Assembly: GCF_006274605.1 (NCBI RefSeq)
Contig: NZ_CP040846.1
Span: forward strand, 744,001 to 808,000
Length of the DNA stretch: 64,000 nucleotides
DNA from: Thermococcus indicus
GTDB lineage: Archaea > Methanobacteriota_B > Thermococci > Thermococcales > Thermococcaceae
Direction of reading: 5' to 3'
Positions 35,723 through 45,109 of this stretch are shown in pieces. A program made the position numbers and the translations under genes. The notes under the pieces were generated by a model. It ran no database searches and had not been told where the DNA came from. It worked only from the letters and a program-made list of their open reading frames with translations. Within the stretch, counting starts at the first letter, position 1. The number at the start of each line of letters is the position of its first letter.

Positions 35723-37110
35723 AGAGGAAGAAGACAGTGCTTCACCACATTTTGGCTGAAAAGCAGAAGTTTGAAAAACGGAAAGAGGGTGATGGTATGT
35801 CAGCCAAGGACGAATTCGGAACGACCAAGTATGTAATATACGCGGAGTTTGAAGCAAGCGGAATTGTTGAAAGGCCGGACGTTGTTGGTGCTATTTTTGG
35901 ACAGACTGAGGGTCTTCTCGGTGACGATCTTGATCTCAGGGAGCTTCAGAAGACCGGAAGGATTGGAAGGATAAGGGTTGAAGTTCACACCAAGGCCGGA
36001 AAAACCTACGGGACGATAACCGTCCCTTCAAGCCTCGACAGGGTTGAGACCGCGATTCTGGCGGCCGCCCTCGAGACCATCGACCGCGTTGGCCCGGCGG
36101 AGGCCAACATAAAGGTCCTCCGCATCGAGGACGTTCGTGCCACCAAGAGGAAGTATATCATAGAGAGGGCCAAGGAGATACTCGAGGGGCTCATGGAACA
36201 GGAGATTCCGGAGACCCAGGAGCTGACCGAGGAGGTCAAGAAGGCCGTCCGCGCCAAGGAGCTCATCGAGTATGGCCCAGAGAAGCTCCCGGCTGGACCG
36301 CACGTTCCGTTCTCTGACTCAATTATCGTCGTCGAAGGAAGGGCCGACGTCCTCAACCTGCTCAAGCACGGCATAAAGAACGCCATAGCAGTGGAGGGCA
36401 CCTCCGTTCCGGAGACGATAATCAAGCTCAGCAAGGAGAGAATTGTAACCGCCTTCACAGACGGCGACCGCGGCGGCGAGCTTATCCTCAAGGAGCTCCT
36501 CCAGGTTGCCGATGTGGACTACGTCGCCCGCGCGCCGGAGGGCAAGGAAGTTGAAGAGCTCACCAAGAAGGAGATAGTCAAGTCCCTCAGGAGCAAGGTC
36601 CCGGCGGAGCAGGTCATAACGGAGATATTCTACAAGGGCAGGAACTTCTACGACGTCATCAAGGAAAAGGAGAAGGCAAAGGCCAGGGAAGAGAGAAAAG
36701 AGGAGCGGAAACCCGTTGCCCACGCCCCCAGCCAGGTGCAGAGGAAGCCGGAAAAGCCCGAGAGGCCCGAGCCCAAGAGGGAGGAGAGGATAATAAAACC
36801 CATCCAGCAGCCGAAGCCAAGCGAGCTCGATGAGTTCGGCGAGTTCATAGAGAAGGTCAAGGCCTCCAAGGAGTCGATGGCGCTCCTCCTCGACAAGGAC
36901 AAAAACATCCTCGCGGAGATACCCGTCAGGGAGATGACCGGGCGGCTCAAGGAGCGCAAGGACGTCTACGCGGTGGTCTTCAACGGTGTCATCACCCAGA
37001 GGCTCATCGACACGGTGAGCGAGAGCGGCGTCAAGTACCTCGTCGGCGCGAGGAAGTACAACGTCGTCAGGCGCCCGATAAACCTCAAGATAGTCACCTT
37101 CGCGGAGTGA
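35719..37110 (+). CDS. dnaG: archaeal DnaG, Toprim primase-like exosome subunit
   Basis: The 463-residue archaeal DnaG has an N-terminal domain (GTTKYVIYAEFEASGIVERP), a central Toprim domain with SDSIIVVEGRADVLNLLKHG and FTDGDRGGELIL, and a charged linker before its C-terminal domain. In archaea it is mainly a core protein of the RNA exosome, with weak primase activity. Both ATG 35719 (GGAGGGG upstream, overlapping the Toprim gene) and ATG 35797 (GAGGGTGAT upstream) are plausible starts. Confidence 0.94.
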   Translation: MKRKKTVLHHILAEKQKFEKRKEGDGMSAKDEFGTTKYVIYAEFEASGIVERPDVVGAIFGQTEGLLGDDLDLRELQKTGRIGRIRVEVHTKAGKTYGTITVPSSLDRVETAILAAALETIDRVGPAEANIKVLRIEDVRATKRKYIIERAKEILEGLMEQEIPETQELTEEVKKAVRAKELIEYGPEKLPAGPHVPFSDSIIVVEGRADVLNLLKHGIKNAIAVEGTSVPETIIKLSKERIVTAFTDGDRGGELILKELLQVADVDYVARAPEGKEVEELTKKEIVKSLRSKVPAEQVITEIFYKGRNFYDVIKEKEKAKAREERKEERKPVAHAPSQVQRKPEKPERPEPKREERIIKPIQQPKPSELDEFGEFIEKVKASKESMALLLDKDKNILAEIPVREMTGRLKERKDVYAVVFNGVITQRLIDTVSESGVKYLVGARKYNVVRRPINLKIVTFAE

Positions 37111-37145
37111 GCTCCGCACCCCTTTTCTCCCAATTTCTGAGGACT

Positions 37146-37156
37146 AACTTTATAAC
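37146..37156 (+). promoter_or_regulatory. promoter of gltX
   Basis: AACTTTATAAC lies about 37 bp before ATG 37188, with GGTGAGGAGA in the leader. Confidence 0.5.
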
Positions 37157-37187
37157 TGCTCCCTCCCTTCTCCCACCGGTGAGGAGA

Positions 37188-38909
37188 ATGAACGTGGAGG
37201 AGCTCATACTGAAGTACGCGCTCATCAACGCTTACACCCACAAGGGAAAGGCGAACGTTAAGGCGGTTATAGGAAAGGTTCTCGGCGAGAACCCCGAGCT
37301 GAGACCGAAGGCCAAGGAAGTGATTCCCCTGGTAAATGAAATCGTGGAAAAGGTCAACGGCATGGGCATCGAGGAGCAGGGGGCCAAGCTCAGGGAGATT
37401 TATCCCGAGTTCTTTGAGGCAAAGAAGGAGAAGAAGGAAGAGAAGAAAGGCCTCCCGCCCCTGCCGAAGGCCGAGAAGGGGAAGGTAGTTACGCGCTTCG
37501 CCCCCAACCCGGACGGCGCGTTCCACCTCGGAAACGCGAGGGCCGCTATCTTGAGCCACGAGTACGCGAGGCTCTACGGCGGCAGGTTCATACTCCGCTT
37601 CGACGACACCGACCCGAAGGTCAAGAGGCCCGAGCCCAAGTTCTACGAGTGGATCAGGGAGGACCTCGAGTGGCTTGGCTTCAAGGTCGATGAAGTCCAC
37701 ATTGCCAGCGACAGGCTGGAGATATACTACAGGTACGCGGAGGAGCTCATAAAGGGCGGAAAGGCCTACGTCTGCACCTGCCCGCCGGAGAAGTTCCGCG
37801 AGCTTCGCGACAAGGGCATCGCCTGCCCGCACAGAGAGGAGCCGCCGGAGGTTCAGCTCGAGCGCTGGAGGAAGATGCTGAACGGCGAGTATAAGGAAGG
37901 CGAAGCCGTCGTCAGGATAAAGACCGACCTCAAGCACCCCAACCCCGCCGTCCGCGACTGGCCGGCTCTAAGGATAATCGATGATGCCGACCACCCGCGC
38001 GTCGGCGACAGGTACCGCGTCTGGCCGCTCTACAACTTCGCCTCCGCGATAGACGACCACGAGCTCGGCGTCACCCACATCTTCCGCGGACAGGAGCACG
38101 CGGAGAACGAGACGAGGCAGAGGTACCTCTACGACTACTTCGGCTGGGAATACCCGCAGACGGTTCACCACGGAAGGCTCAGCATCGAGGGGGTCATCCT
38201 CAGCAAGTCCAAAACCAGGAAAGGAATAGAGGAGGGCAAGTACCTCGGCTGGGACGACCCGAGGCTCGGCACCATAAGGGCCCTCAGGAGGCGCGGCATA
38301 AGGCCGGAAGCTATTAGAGAACTCATCATTGAAGTTGGTTTGAAGAGAAGCGACACCACCGTCAGCTGGGACAACCTCGCGGCGATAAACAGGAGGATAA
38401 TCGAGCCGATAGCAAACCGCTACTTCTTCGTCGCTGACCCGATTCCGATGTGGATAGAGGGCTATGACGAGGAATTCATTGCCGAGATTCCGCTCCACCC
38501 GGACCACCCGGAGCGCGGTGTCAGGAGGCTTAAGTTCGTGCCAGGGAAGCCGGTATACGTCTCAAAGGACGACATGAATCTGTTCAAGCCGGGCAACTTC
38601 GTCCGCCTGAAGGACCTCTTCAACGTCGAAATCCTTGAGGTGAGCGAGGAGGGCATTAAAGCCAGGTTCCATAGTGTTGAGTACGAGATAGCGAGGGAGA
38701 ACCGCTGGAGGATGGTGCACTGGGTCACAGAGGGGAAGCCCTGCGAGGTCCTTGTCCCCGCGGGGGACGAACTTGTTGTGAGGAAGGGCCTCCTGGAGAG
38801 CGATGCCGAGCTGAAGGTAGACGATGTCGTCCAGTTCGAACGCTTCGGATTTGTCAGAATAGATGAGGTAACACCCGAGAAGGTCGTGGCGATATTCGCC
38901 CACAGGTAA
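37188..38909 (+). CDS. gltX: glutamyl-tRNA synthetase, archaeal GluRS
   Basis: The 573-residue class I synthetase charges tRNA-Glu (and tRNA-Gln in archaea, for later amidation). The HIGH-type motif is HLGNARAA in NPDGAFHLGNARAA; the KMSKS-type motif is LSKSKTRKG. The C-terminal anticodon-binding part is the beta-barrel archaeal/GlnRS type. An N-terminal helical domain of about 100 residues precedes the Rossmann fold. GGTGAGGAG precedes the ATG. Confidence 0.96.
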   Translation: MNVEELILKYALINAYTHKGKANVKAVIGKVLGENPELRPKAKEVIPLVNEIVEKVNGMGIEEQGAKLREIYPEFFEAKKEKKEEKKGLPPLPKAEKGKVVTRFAPNPDGAFHLGNARAAILSHEYARLYGGRFILRFDDTDPKVKRPEPKFYEWIREDLEWLGFKVDEVHIASDRLEIYYRYAEELIKGGKAYVCTCPPEKFRELRDKGIACPHREEPPEVQLERWRKMLNGEYKEGEAVVRIKTDLKHPNPAVRDWPALRIIDDADHPRVGDRYRVWPLYNFASAIDDHELGVTHIFRGQEHAENETRQRYLYDYFGWEYPQTVHHGRLSIEGVILSKSKTRKGIEEGKYLGWDDPRLGTIRALRRRGIRPEAIRELIIEVGLKRSDTTVSWDNLAAINRRIIEPIANRYFFVADPIPMWIEGYDEEFIAEIPLHPDHPERGVRRLKFVPGKPVYVSKDDMNLFKPGNFVRLKDLFNVEILEVSEEGIKARFHSVEYEIARENRWRMVHWVTEGKPCEVLVPAGDELVVRKGLLESDAELKVDDVVQFERFGFVRIDEVTPEKVVAIFAHR

Positions 38910-38960
38910 CGCGCTGCCACCTTTTCTTATCCATTTTCGGAGAGAAAATAAAAAGAGACA

Positions 38961-40253
38961 TCATGCGGCCGTTTTCTGGGCGACCAGCCTGTCTCCAAAG
39001 AGTCCGAAGAGCAGCAGGATGGCCGCCAGGACACCCGAGACTACGTAGAGCCCGCCGGCTCTGAACACTCCTAAGAAGGCGTAGAGACCCCCAACCACGA
39101 ACACGAGAGCGCCCACTGCAACCACAGCCATTGCCGGCATTGAGAGCCTCCTTTCGGACGAAACCACCGGGTAGAGCTCGTATATCGCAGTAAAGAACGT
39201 GGCAACGACAACCGCCTTGAGGATCATATCGGCTATCGAGGGTGGGGAGTCAAAGATGCCTATCAGGAGGGAGACCCCTATGAGGTAAGTCGCGGCCCTG
39301 TTTCTTCCGATGCCCATCATCGACTCGATGATCTGAAGGCCAACCTCCGCGGTTGGGAGCAGGCTGGTCACACCGGCGAAGAACGCTGAGAGACCGATAA
39401 GCGCCAGCAGTGTCGGGTAGTCCGCAAGTATCGTGGAGAGGTCTCCCATCATCTGGATGGCGCCCTCTTCGCCGCCGTAAACGTACTGGAGGAGCCTGTC
39501 CGGGGTGGTCGGGGCGATGGCGTAAACCACGGTTACCGTGGAGAGAACGCCTATGAGGAGCTGGATGAATATACCCGTTCCAATGATGACCTTGGCGTTA
39601 AAGCGCTCGTTTATGAAGCTGCCGAGCATGAGGTAGAAGGCCATTCCCAGGCCGACACCGTAGATGGCCCTTTCGGCGGCAGCCTTTATCATGGCCAGGC
39701 TTATTCCGTGCTTTGCGACCATCATATGCTTGGCCATTCCCAGGAACGCGGCGTTCTCCGGTATCTGGGTCTTGAAGGCAACGGCGGTCACGGCCACCGC
39801 GACGACGAAGATTATCGAACCAAGGGCCATGATGGTGAACGTCTTCTCCTTGGCCCTTGTGAGTATCAGGAAGATTATGGCGAACATCAGTATCTTTGCT
39901 ATCAGCCTTGCAACGGTTTCCGTGCCGAGAACAGGCGAGAGCACCGTCAGCATTGTATTGGCCGTGTAGTAGGAGAGAAACATCGCAACGACGGCGAATA
40001 TGGACAGAATCATCGCCGGCCGCCTGGATACCTTGTTGTAAAGCTCAACGAAGTAGTAGCCGGACTTCATGACCGTCTCTGCCTCGAGTATTGCCACGTA
40101 CGTCAGCACAGCCAGGAAGACAACGTACACGGCCATTCCGGTAATGCCGTACTGGAGCCAGAACTGGGGGAACAGACCTATGCTGCCGATTCCAGTGGCG
40201 AATCCCGCAACCAGGAACGTAAGGTACAGGGTCCACTTCTTCACCTCATCCAT
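38961..40253 (-). CDS. divergent sodium-dependent transporter (NSS/SNF family)
   Basis: A 430-residue integral membrane protein with about 11 hydrophobic segments. The first (VAGFATGIGSIGLFPQFWLQY) keeps the glycine-rich unwound pattern of NSS transporter helix 1. These carriers import amino acids with sodium, but the substrate is unknown. ATG 40253 follows GGGGGTGA; an ATG five codons earlier overlaps it. It is monocistronic between gltX and malP. Confidence 0.75.
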   Translation of the reverse strand: MDEVKKWTLYLTFLVAGFATGIGSIGLFPQFWLQYGITGMAVYVVFLAVLTYVAILEAETVMKSGYYFVELYNKVSRRPAMILSIFAVVAMFLSYYTANTMLTVLSPVLGTETVARLIAKILMFAIIFLILTRAKEKTFTIMALGSIIFVVAVAVTAVAFKTQIPENAAFLGMAKHMMVAKHGISLAMIKAAAERAIYGVGLGMAFYLMLGSFINERFNAKVIIGTGIFIQLLIGVLSTVTVVYAIAPTTPDRLLQYVYGGEEGAIQMMGDLSTILADYPTLLALIGLSAFFAGVTSLLPTAEVGLQIIESMMGIGRNRAATYLIGVSLLIGIFDSPPSIADMILKAVVVATFFTAIYELYPVVSSERRLSMPAMAVVAVGALVFVVGGLYAFLGVFRAGGLYVVSGVLAAILLLFGLFGDRLVAQKTAA

Positions 40254-40392
40254 TGATTTCACCCCCATGGGTTGTTCGGCTTTTACAATGAACGCTTCCG
40301 GTTAAAAATATGTCCCCTCACTAAGAAAGTCCAAAAGTTCAACTTGTATTCTAAGGCACAGTACCGCGCAGAGATGAAACAAAAAGGAAAGT

Positions 40393-42894
40393 TCAGGAGT
40401 CGAGGTTCTTCCACTTCACCAGACCGAGGAGGAACCTATGGGGCAGCTTCTCGTGGTGCGGATAAACGCGGAGTGCGTAGTGCCAGCAGGGGTCGCCCAG
40501 ATGCCTGAGGGCGTTGCCCTCATAGGTGTAGAGCCACCTGCCGCCTTCGAGCTTCCTCGGATGCCTGAGCTCTATTATGTGGGCCCTCTCGACGTTGTAA
40601 CCCTCCGCCCTGACACCATAGTAGAGCTCCACGCGGACGTCTTCCGGCTTCAATCCGTCGAGGACGACCTCCACCTCCAGACGGGTCCCGTTTTCGTGAA
40701 TCCTGGGCTCGCCGAGCCTCACCTCTCCCCATGAAGCGGTGACGCGGTCCTTCCACGCGGCAATGTCCCTGGCACCGCGGTATCCATCGCGGGTGAGCCA
40801 GATGTGGTTGCTCATGGCCTTGGAGTAAAACCTGTCCATGTACTCCTTGACCATGCGGTGGGTGCTGAAGCGCGGGGCGATGCTCTTGATGCTCTCCTTC
40901 ATCATGTAAATCCAGCGCCCGCGGTTTTCGTAGTACGTCGGGATTATCTCCCTCTCCAGGAGCTCGTAGAGGGCCTGGGCGTCCTTGGGGTCGTCGGCCT
41001 CAGTTTCAGGCTCCGTGCTCTCCTCTCCGATCACCCAGCCGTTCTTTCCGTTGTAACCCTCGACCCACCAGCCATCGTAGATGCTCGCGTTGAGGACGCC
41101 GTTAAGGCCGGCCTTCATGCCGCTCGTTCCGCTCGCCTCCATCGGCCTGCGCGGGTTGTTGAGCCAGACGTCGACGCCAGCGACCATGAGCCTGGCGCTG
41201 CCCATATCGTAGTTCTCCATCACGAATATCTTGCCCCGGAACTCGGGCATCTGGCTGACTTCGTAAACGCGCTTGAGAAACTCCTTTCCGGCCTCGTCAC
41301 GCGGGTGAGCTTTACCGCCGAAGACTAGGTATACAGGCCGCTGGGGGTCGTTCAGGAGCTTCCTGAGCCGCTCCAGGTCGGTGAAGAGGAGCGTGGCACG
41401 CTTGTAGGTTGCAAAGCGCCTGGCGAAGCCAATTATGAGAGCGTTCTCGTCGATGTTCGGGAGGGGGTCGTCAGTACCGAGGCGCCCGTTCCTCTGCATG
41501 ACCTTCCTCCTCAGAAGGGCAAGGAACTGTCTCTTGGCTTCGAGGTGCGCCTCCCAGAGCTCCTCGTCGGGAATCATCTCAACGGCGTACCAGATGCCCT
41601 CGAGGTTCGTGTGCTCGCGCCAGACCTTGCCTATATACCTGTCGAAGAGCTTCCTCATCTCGTTGTGAACCCACGTCATGGTGTGGATTCCGTTCGTTAT
41701 GCCCTCGATGGGTATCTCGTCTATCGGGACGTCCGGCCAGAGGTCCTTCCACATGCGCTTGCTGACCTCCGCGTGGAGCTGGCTCACGCCGTTGACGTAG
41801 CTCGACGTTCTTATCGCGAGCAGGGTCATGTTCAGCTGGTCGCCCTCCCTGCCGAGCTCCAGCAGTTCTTCCCTGCCCTCAAGGAACTTTGCAAGCCTCT
41901 TCCTGACTTCCTCTATCGGGAACCTGTCGTGGCCGGCCGGCACCGGGGTGTGTGTGGTGAAAACCGTCGTGCCCCTAACTATGCTGAGCGCCTCGGTGAA
42001 GGTGAGGCCCTCCCCCATGTACCAGGCCATCCTCTGGAGGTTCGCGAAGGCCGGGTGTCCCTCGTTGAGGTGAACCACACCGGGCTCTATTCCCAGGGCT
42101 TTAAGCAGCCTCATCCCACCGATTCCAAGGAGTATCTCCTGCTTTATGCGCTTGTCCATCTCCGCGTTGTAGAGATAGTCGCATATCTTTCTGTTGTCTT
42201 CGCTGTTCTCGGGCACGTCCGTGTCAAGTAGGTATATCCTGACCCTGCCGACGCTCACCTCAAAGGCCCTGGCGTAGACGATGCCATCCCCAATCGGAAC
42301 CTCCACTAGCAGGGGCTTTCCGTCCTTGCCGAGAACCGGGGTAATCGGCATCTCTTCCGGCCGGTACTCCGGGAATATCTCCCTCTGCCTTCCGTCCTCC
42401 CCTATTTCCTGCCTGAAGTAGCCGTGCTTGTATAGGAGGCCGACCGCTATGAACGGAAGCCCGAGGTCGCTCGCGGTCTTCACGTGGTCTCCGGCGAGGA
42501 TTCCCAGGCCACCGGAGTAAATCGGCAGGCTCCTGCTTATTCCGTACTCCATGCAGAGGTATACTATCGGTTTGTCCCACTTGGGATAGTTGGTCGAGAA
42601 CCAGGTGCTCTCGGGATTCATATAAGCCTCGAACTGGTCCATCACCAGCTCGTAGAGGTTCATGAAATCATCGTCGCGGAGGAGCTCTTTGAAGCGCTCT
42701 TCAGGTGTGTCCAGCAGGAGCTTAACGGGGTTCTTGTGCTCGCGCCAGAGTTCCGGGTCTATGCGCTCCCAGAGCTTGGTGGCGCGCCTGTTCCAGCTCC
42801 ACCAGTAGTTGTAGGCCAGGTCGGCCAGACCCTTGAGCGGATGGGGAAGCTTTTCCCTGATTGTATCACACGTGCACGTATCGAGCTCTGCCAT
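40393..42894 (-). CDS. malP: maltodextrin (glycogen) phosphorylase
   Basis: The 833-residue GT35 enzyme phosphorolyses alpha-1,4-glucans to glucose 1-phosphate. Family motifs are YSGGLGILAGDHVKTASD, VHLNEGHPAFA, FTTHTPVPAGHDRF and the PLP-site region with EASGTSGMKAGLNGVLNASI (the Lys binds the cofactor). Its size is typical of the short archaeal form. ATG 42894 follows GGTGGT. A near-perfect TGM sits at the transcription start. Confidence 0.95.
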   Translation of the reverse strand: MAELDTCTCDTIREKLPHPLKGLADLAYNYWWSWNRRATKLWERIDPELWREHKNPVKLLLDTPEERFKELLRDDDFMNLYELVMDQFEAYMNPESTWFSTNYPKWDKPIVYLCMEYGISRSLPIYSGGLGILAGDHVKTASDLGLPFIAVGLLYKHGYFRQEIGEDGRQREIFPEYRPEEMPITPVLGKDGKPLLVEVPIGDGIVYARAFEVSVGRVRIYLLDTDVPENSEDNRKICDYLYNAEMDKRIKQEILLGIGGMRLLKALGIEPGVVHLNEGHPAFANLQRMAWYMGEGLTFTEALSIVRGTTVFTTHTPVPAGHDRFPIEEVRKRLAKFLEGREELLELGREGDQLNMTLLAIRTSSYVNGVSQLHAEVSKRMWKDLWPDVPIDEIPIEGITNGIHTMTWVHNEMRKLFDRYIGKVWREHTNLEGIWYAVEMIPDEELWEAHLEAKRQFLALLRRKVMQRNGRLGTDDPLPNIDENALIIGFARRFATYKRATLLFTDLERLRKLLNDPQRPVYLVFGGKAHPRDEAGKEFLKRVYEVSQMPEFRGKIFVMENYDMGSARLMVAGVDVWLNNPRRPMEASGTSGMKAGLNGVLNASIYDGWWVEGYNGKNGWVIGEESTEPETEADDPKDAQALYELLEREIIPTYYENRGRWIYMMKESIKSIAPRFSTHRMVKEYMDRFYSKAMSNHIWLTRDGYRGARDIAAWKDRVTASWGEVRLGEPRIHENGTRLEVEVVLDGLKPEDVRVELYYGVRAEGYNVERAHIIELRHPRKLEGGRWLYTYEGNALRHLGDPCWHYALRVYPHHEKLPHRFLLGLVKWKNLDS

Positions 42895-42908
42895 GGCAAC
42901 CACCTATA

Positions 42909-42925
42909 TATCATCCTGGGTGATA
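42909..42925 (-). promoter_or_regulatory. Thermococcales glycolytic motif (TGM) at malP
   Basis: TATCAT-CCTGG-GTGATA matches the TATCAC-N5-GTGATA site of the sugar-responsive regulator Tgr/TrmBL1 with one mismatch. It lies just downstream of the malP TATA box, across the expected transcript start, the arrangement used to repress glycolytic genes when no maltodextrin is present. Confidence 0.8.
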
Positions 42926-42938
42926 CTTAGTCGTCGAT

Positions 42939-42954
42939 GTCCTTAAAAAGCCTT
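42939..42954 (-). promoter_or_regulatory. promoter of malP
   Basis: Minus-strand AAGGCTTTTTAAGGAC holds a TATA-like box whose expected start, 25 bp on, falls near 42920, inside the TGM. Confidence 0.6.
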
Positions 42955-43006
42955 GCCGCTCGACGTTTGACGAAGCCCTCAAAATGGAGAAAATAGGGAG
43001 AAAAGC

Positions 43007-44884
43007 TCACTCCCCCTCAAGGGCAAAGGGACTGATGTAGTCCCCGTACCTTTCCCTGGCCTCCAGAAGCCTCTTCCTTTCCTCCTCGAGAACCTGGAAG
43101 AGCTCCTCCGGGACTTCCCCAACCTTCTCGCGGTAGATTTTTTCTATGCGCTCTATCTTGGCGAGCAGTTCCGGAACACGGATGGTGAACTGTTTCTCGT
43201 AGGCCTCCCTGGTGTACTCCTTGTCCAGGACCTCCTTGAAGAGCCTCTTTAAGTCCTCGTACTTCGGTATGTAGCCTATGGGGGTCTCTATCGCCCCGAC
43301 GTCCCCGTGAACCCTCAGCTCCATCCACTTGAGCCAGACGCCCTTGTCGAGCTTGTGGTTGAGCCAGTTCCCGTTTTCATCGCGGAGGAAGTAGTTCACG
43401 GCGAATATCTTCGGGGCCTTACTCAGTTTTTCTCCGAACTCCAGGTAGTTCCTGATGTAGTCGCCGAGAGGGACGCTCATGAAGTCGAGTATGGCCATCG
43501 GGTTGAAGGCCCTCACTCCCTCCTTGCCGAGCGTTGCCGCGGTGGTCTCGCTCTCAAGCGAAGCCCCCATCGTTATCACTCCGTGCTCCCAGCTGAAGGC
43601 CTCCCTGACCGGCGGCCAGGTGTCCTTGTCGCGGCCGCCGAATATCATTCCACCGACCTCAACGCCGCACGGGTTCTCAAGGGCTTCCAGGTCAACGTTC
43701 GGGAAGTGCTCAAGGCTGACCGTGAAGCGCGCGTTCTTGTGGCTCGGTGGTATCTCGTTTCCTTCCGCGTCCTTCTTTCCGCGCCACCACTTTCCGCTGT
43801 GGTTCTCACCTTCGTCGGGAATCTCTATGCCCATCTCGTTCCAGTAGGGCTTGCCGTCCTTGACGAGCACGTTGGAGAAGATTATCTCGACCGGTGAATG
43901 CAGTATCTCCCAGATTATAGGGTCGTCCTCGGGATTGACGCCCTGGATGATGCCGAAGACACCCTTCTCAACGTTGGCCCCCCTGGCGACGCCGTTGACG
44001 GGTACTATAAAGCTGAGGTCATCCCCCACGATGTTCTCCCAGCTTATCATGGCGGTGGATGTCTTTCCGCACATGCTCGGGTAGGCGCCGGTGAAGTAGG
44101 TCTTCCTTCCGTTCGGGCCGTTTACCCTCATCAGGAACATGTGCTCGCTGAGCCAGCCCTCCCTGACCGCGCGCTGGATGGTGAGCCTGAAGGCAAGCTT
44201 CTTAAGGCCGATGGTGTTTCCTCCGTACTGGGTGTTGACTGAATAAACGGTCTCGTCGAGAAGATCGATGTAAATCCTCCTCTCCCCGAGGTTCTTGCTC
44301 GTCTTTCTCTCGTCGAGCTCGCCGGCCGAGTGGACGAACTTGAAGAACTTCGCCCCCATCCCAAGGCGCCTGAACTCCTCGTAGCCCTTCCTGTAGAGGA
44401 TGAACTCCGAGTGGGCGACGTAGGCTGAATCGGTGAGCTGAACGGCAGGGATCGTGAAGACCGAGTTCCTGGGCCCGAGGGCAAAGAAGCAGACGAAGAG
44501 CTCCTTGCCCCTCATAACTCCCTTCATGAGTTCGCGTATCTCCTTCAAACCCTCGTCCCTGTCCTTGGTGTTGAGGAATGGAATCTCCTTGCCACCGGGG
44601 ACGAGCAGCTTCGTGTTGGCCTTGTCGCGGGCCTGGTCGTAGTAATTATCGTAGTGAACCGTGTGGTTTGGAGTCTCGAGCATCTTTTCCTCGCCGTAGT
44701 AGAGGGCCTTCCATTTGACGTAGGCCTCGTCCTCGGGGCTGTCCGTGCAGACGAAGACCTTATCAGGTTCGAGCCACTCAATCCACTCCGCCAAAAACTC
44801 GTGGAGTTCCGGGTTGTTCAGGGCCTTGATTTTCTCAAACTGCTCTCCATCGAGGAGCTTTTCAAGCTTCTCAAGGGCGTTCAT
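43007..44884 (-). CDS. pckG: phosphoenolpyruvate carboxykinase (GTP)
   Basis: The 625-residue GTP-type PEPCK converts oxaloacetate and GTP to PEP. The P-loop is within GAYPSMCGKTSTAM, which includes the active-site cysteine; other blocks are GGNTIGLKKLAFR and the metal-site region MIFGGRDKDTWPPV. It feeds gluconeogenesis when the cell grows on peptides. TATA-like AATTTTTAAGC (44916-44927) lies upstream; no TGM was seen there. Confidence 0.95.
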   Translation of the reverse strand: MNALEKLEKLLDGEQFEKIKALNNPELHEFLAEWIEWLEPDKVFVCTDSPEDEAYVKWKALYYGEEKMLETPNHTVHYDNYYDQARDKANTKLLVPGGKEIPFLNTKDRDEGLKEIRELMKGVMRGKELFVCFFALGPRNSVFTIPAVQLTDSAYVAHSEFILYRKGYEEFRRLGMGAKFFKFVHSAGELDERKTSKNLGERRIYIDLLDETVYSVNTQYGGNTIGLKKLAFRLTIQRAVREGWLSEHMFLMRVNGPNGRKTYFTGAYPSMCGKTSTAMISWENIVGDDLSFIVPVNGVARGANVEKGVFGIIQGVNPEDDPIIWEILHSPVEIIFSNVLVKDGKPYWNEMGIEIPDEGENHSGKWWRGKKDAEGNEIPPSHKNARFTVSLEHFPNVDLEALENPCGVEVGGMIFGGRDKDTWPPVREAFSWEHGVITMGASLESETTAATLGKEGVRAFNPMAILDFMSVPLGDYIRNYLEFGEKLSKAPKIFAVNYFLRDENGNWLNHKLDKGVWLKWMELRVHGDVGAIETPIGYIPKYEDLKRLFKEVLDKEYTREAYEKQFTIRVPELLAKIERIEKIYREKVGEVPEELFQVLEEERKRLLEARERYGDYISPFALEGE

Positions 44885-45067
44885 AATATCGCCTCCGTTG
44901 GGAGTTGGATTCAGGCTTAAAAATTCTTCGTCGTTATGACGGGCACATGGGGCAATTCCCGGGCGTGTTTTGGTTATTATCCAGAAAAGGGAGGACAGCT
45001 TGTCACAACGACAGGTACCCGATGCCCATATTTATCGACCGGTGTTCATCTCACTGCATCGGGCGCA

Positions 45068-45080
45068 AAGTATATTAACT
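45068..45080 (+). promoter_or_regulatory. promoter of the nucleotidyltransferase operon
   Basis: GCAAAGTATATTAAC combines BRE and TATA about 36 bp before ATG 45110. A lone GTGATA follows (45082-45087); its partner half-site is poor, so I do not call a TGM. Confidence 0.5.
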
Positions 45081-45109
45081 CGCGGTGATATAGACTATCG
45101 GTGCTTGTA

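Noticed and set aside
45082-45087. GTGATA as a TGM half-site before the nucleotidyltransferase
   Set aside because: The partner half at the proper five-base spacing matches TATCAC poorly, and the gene is not glycolytic.
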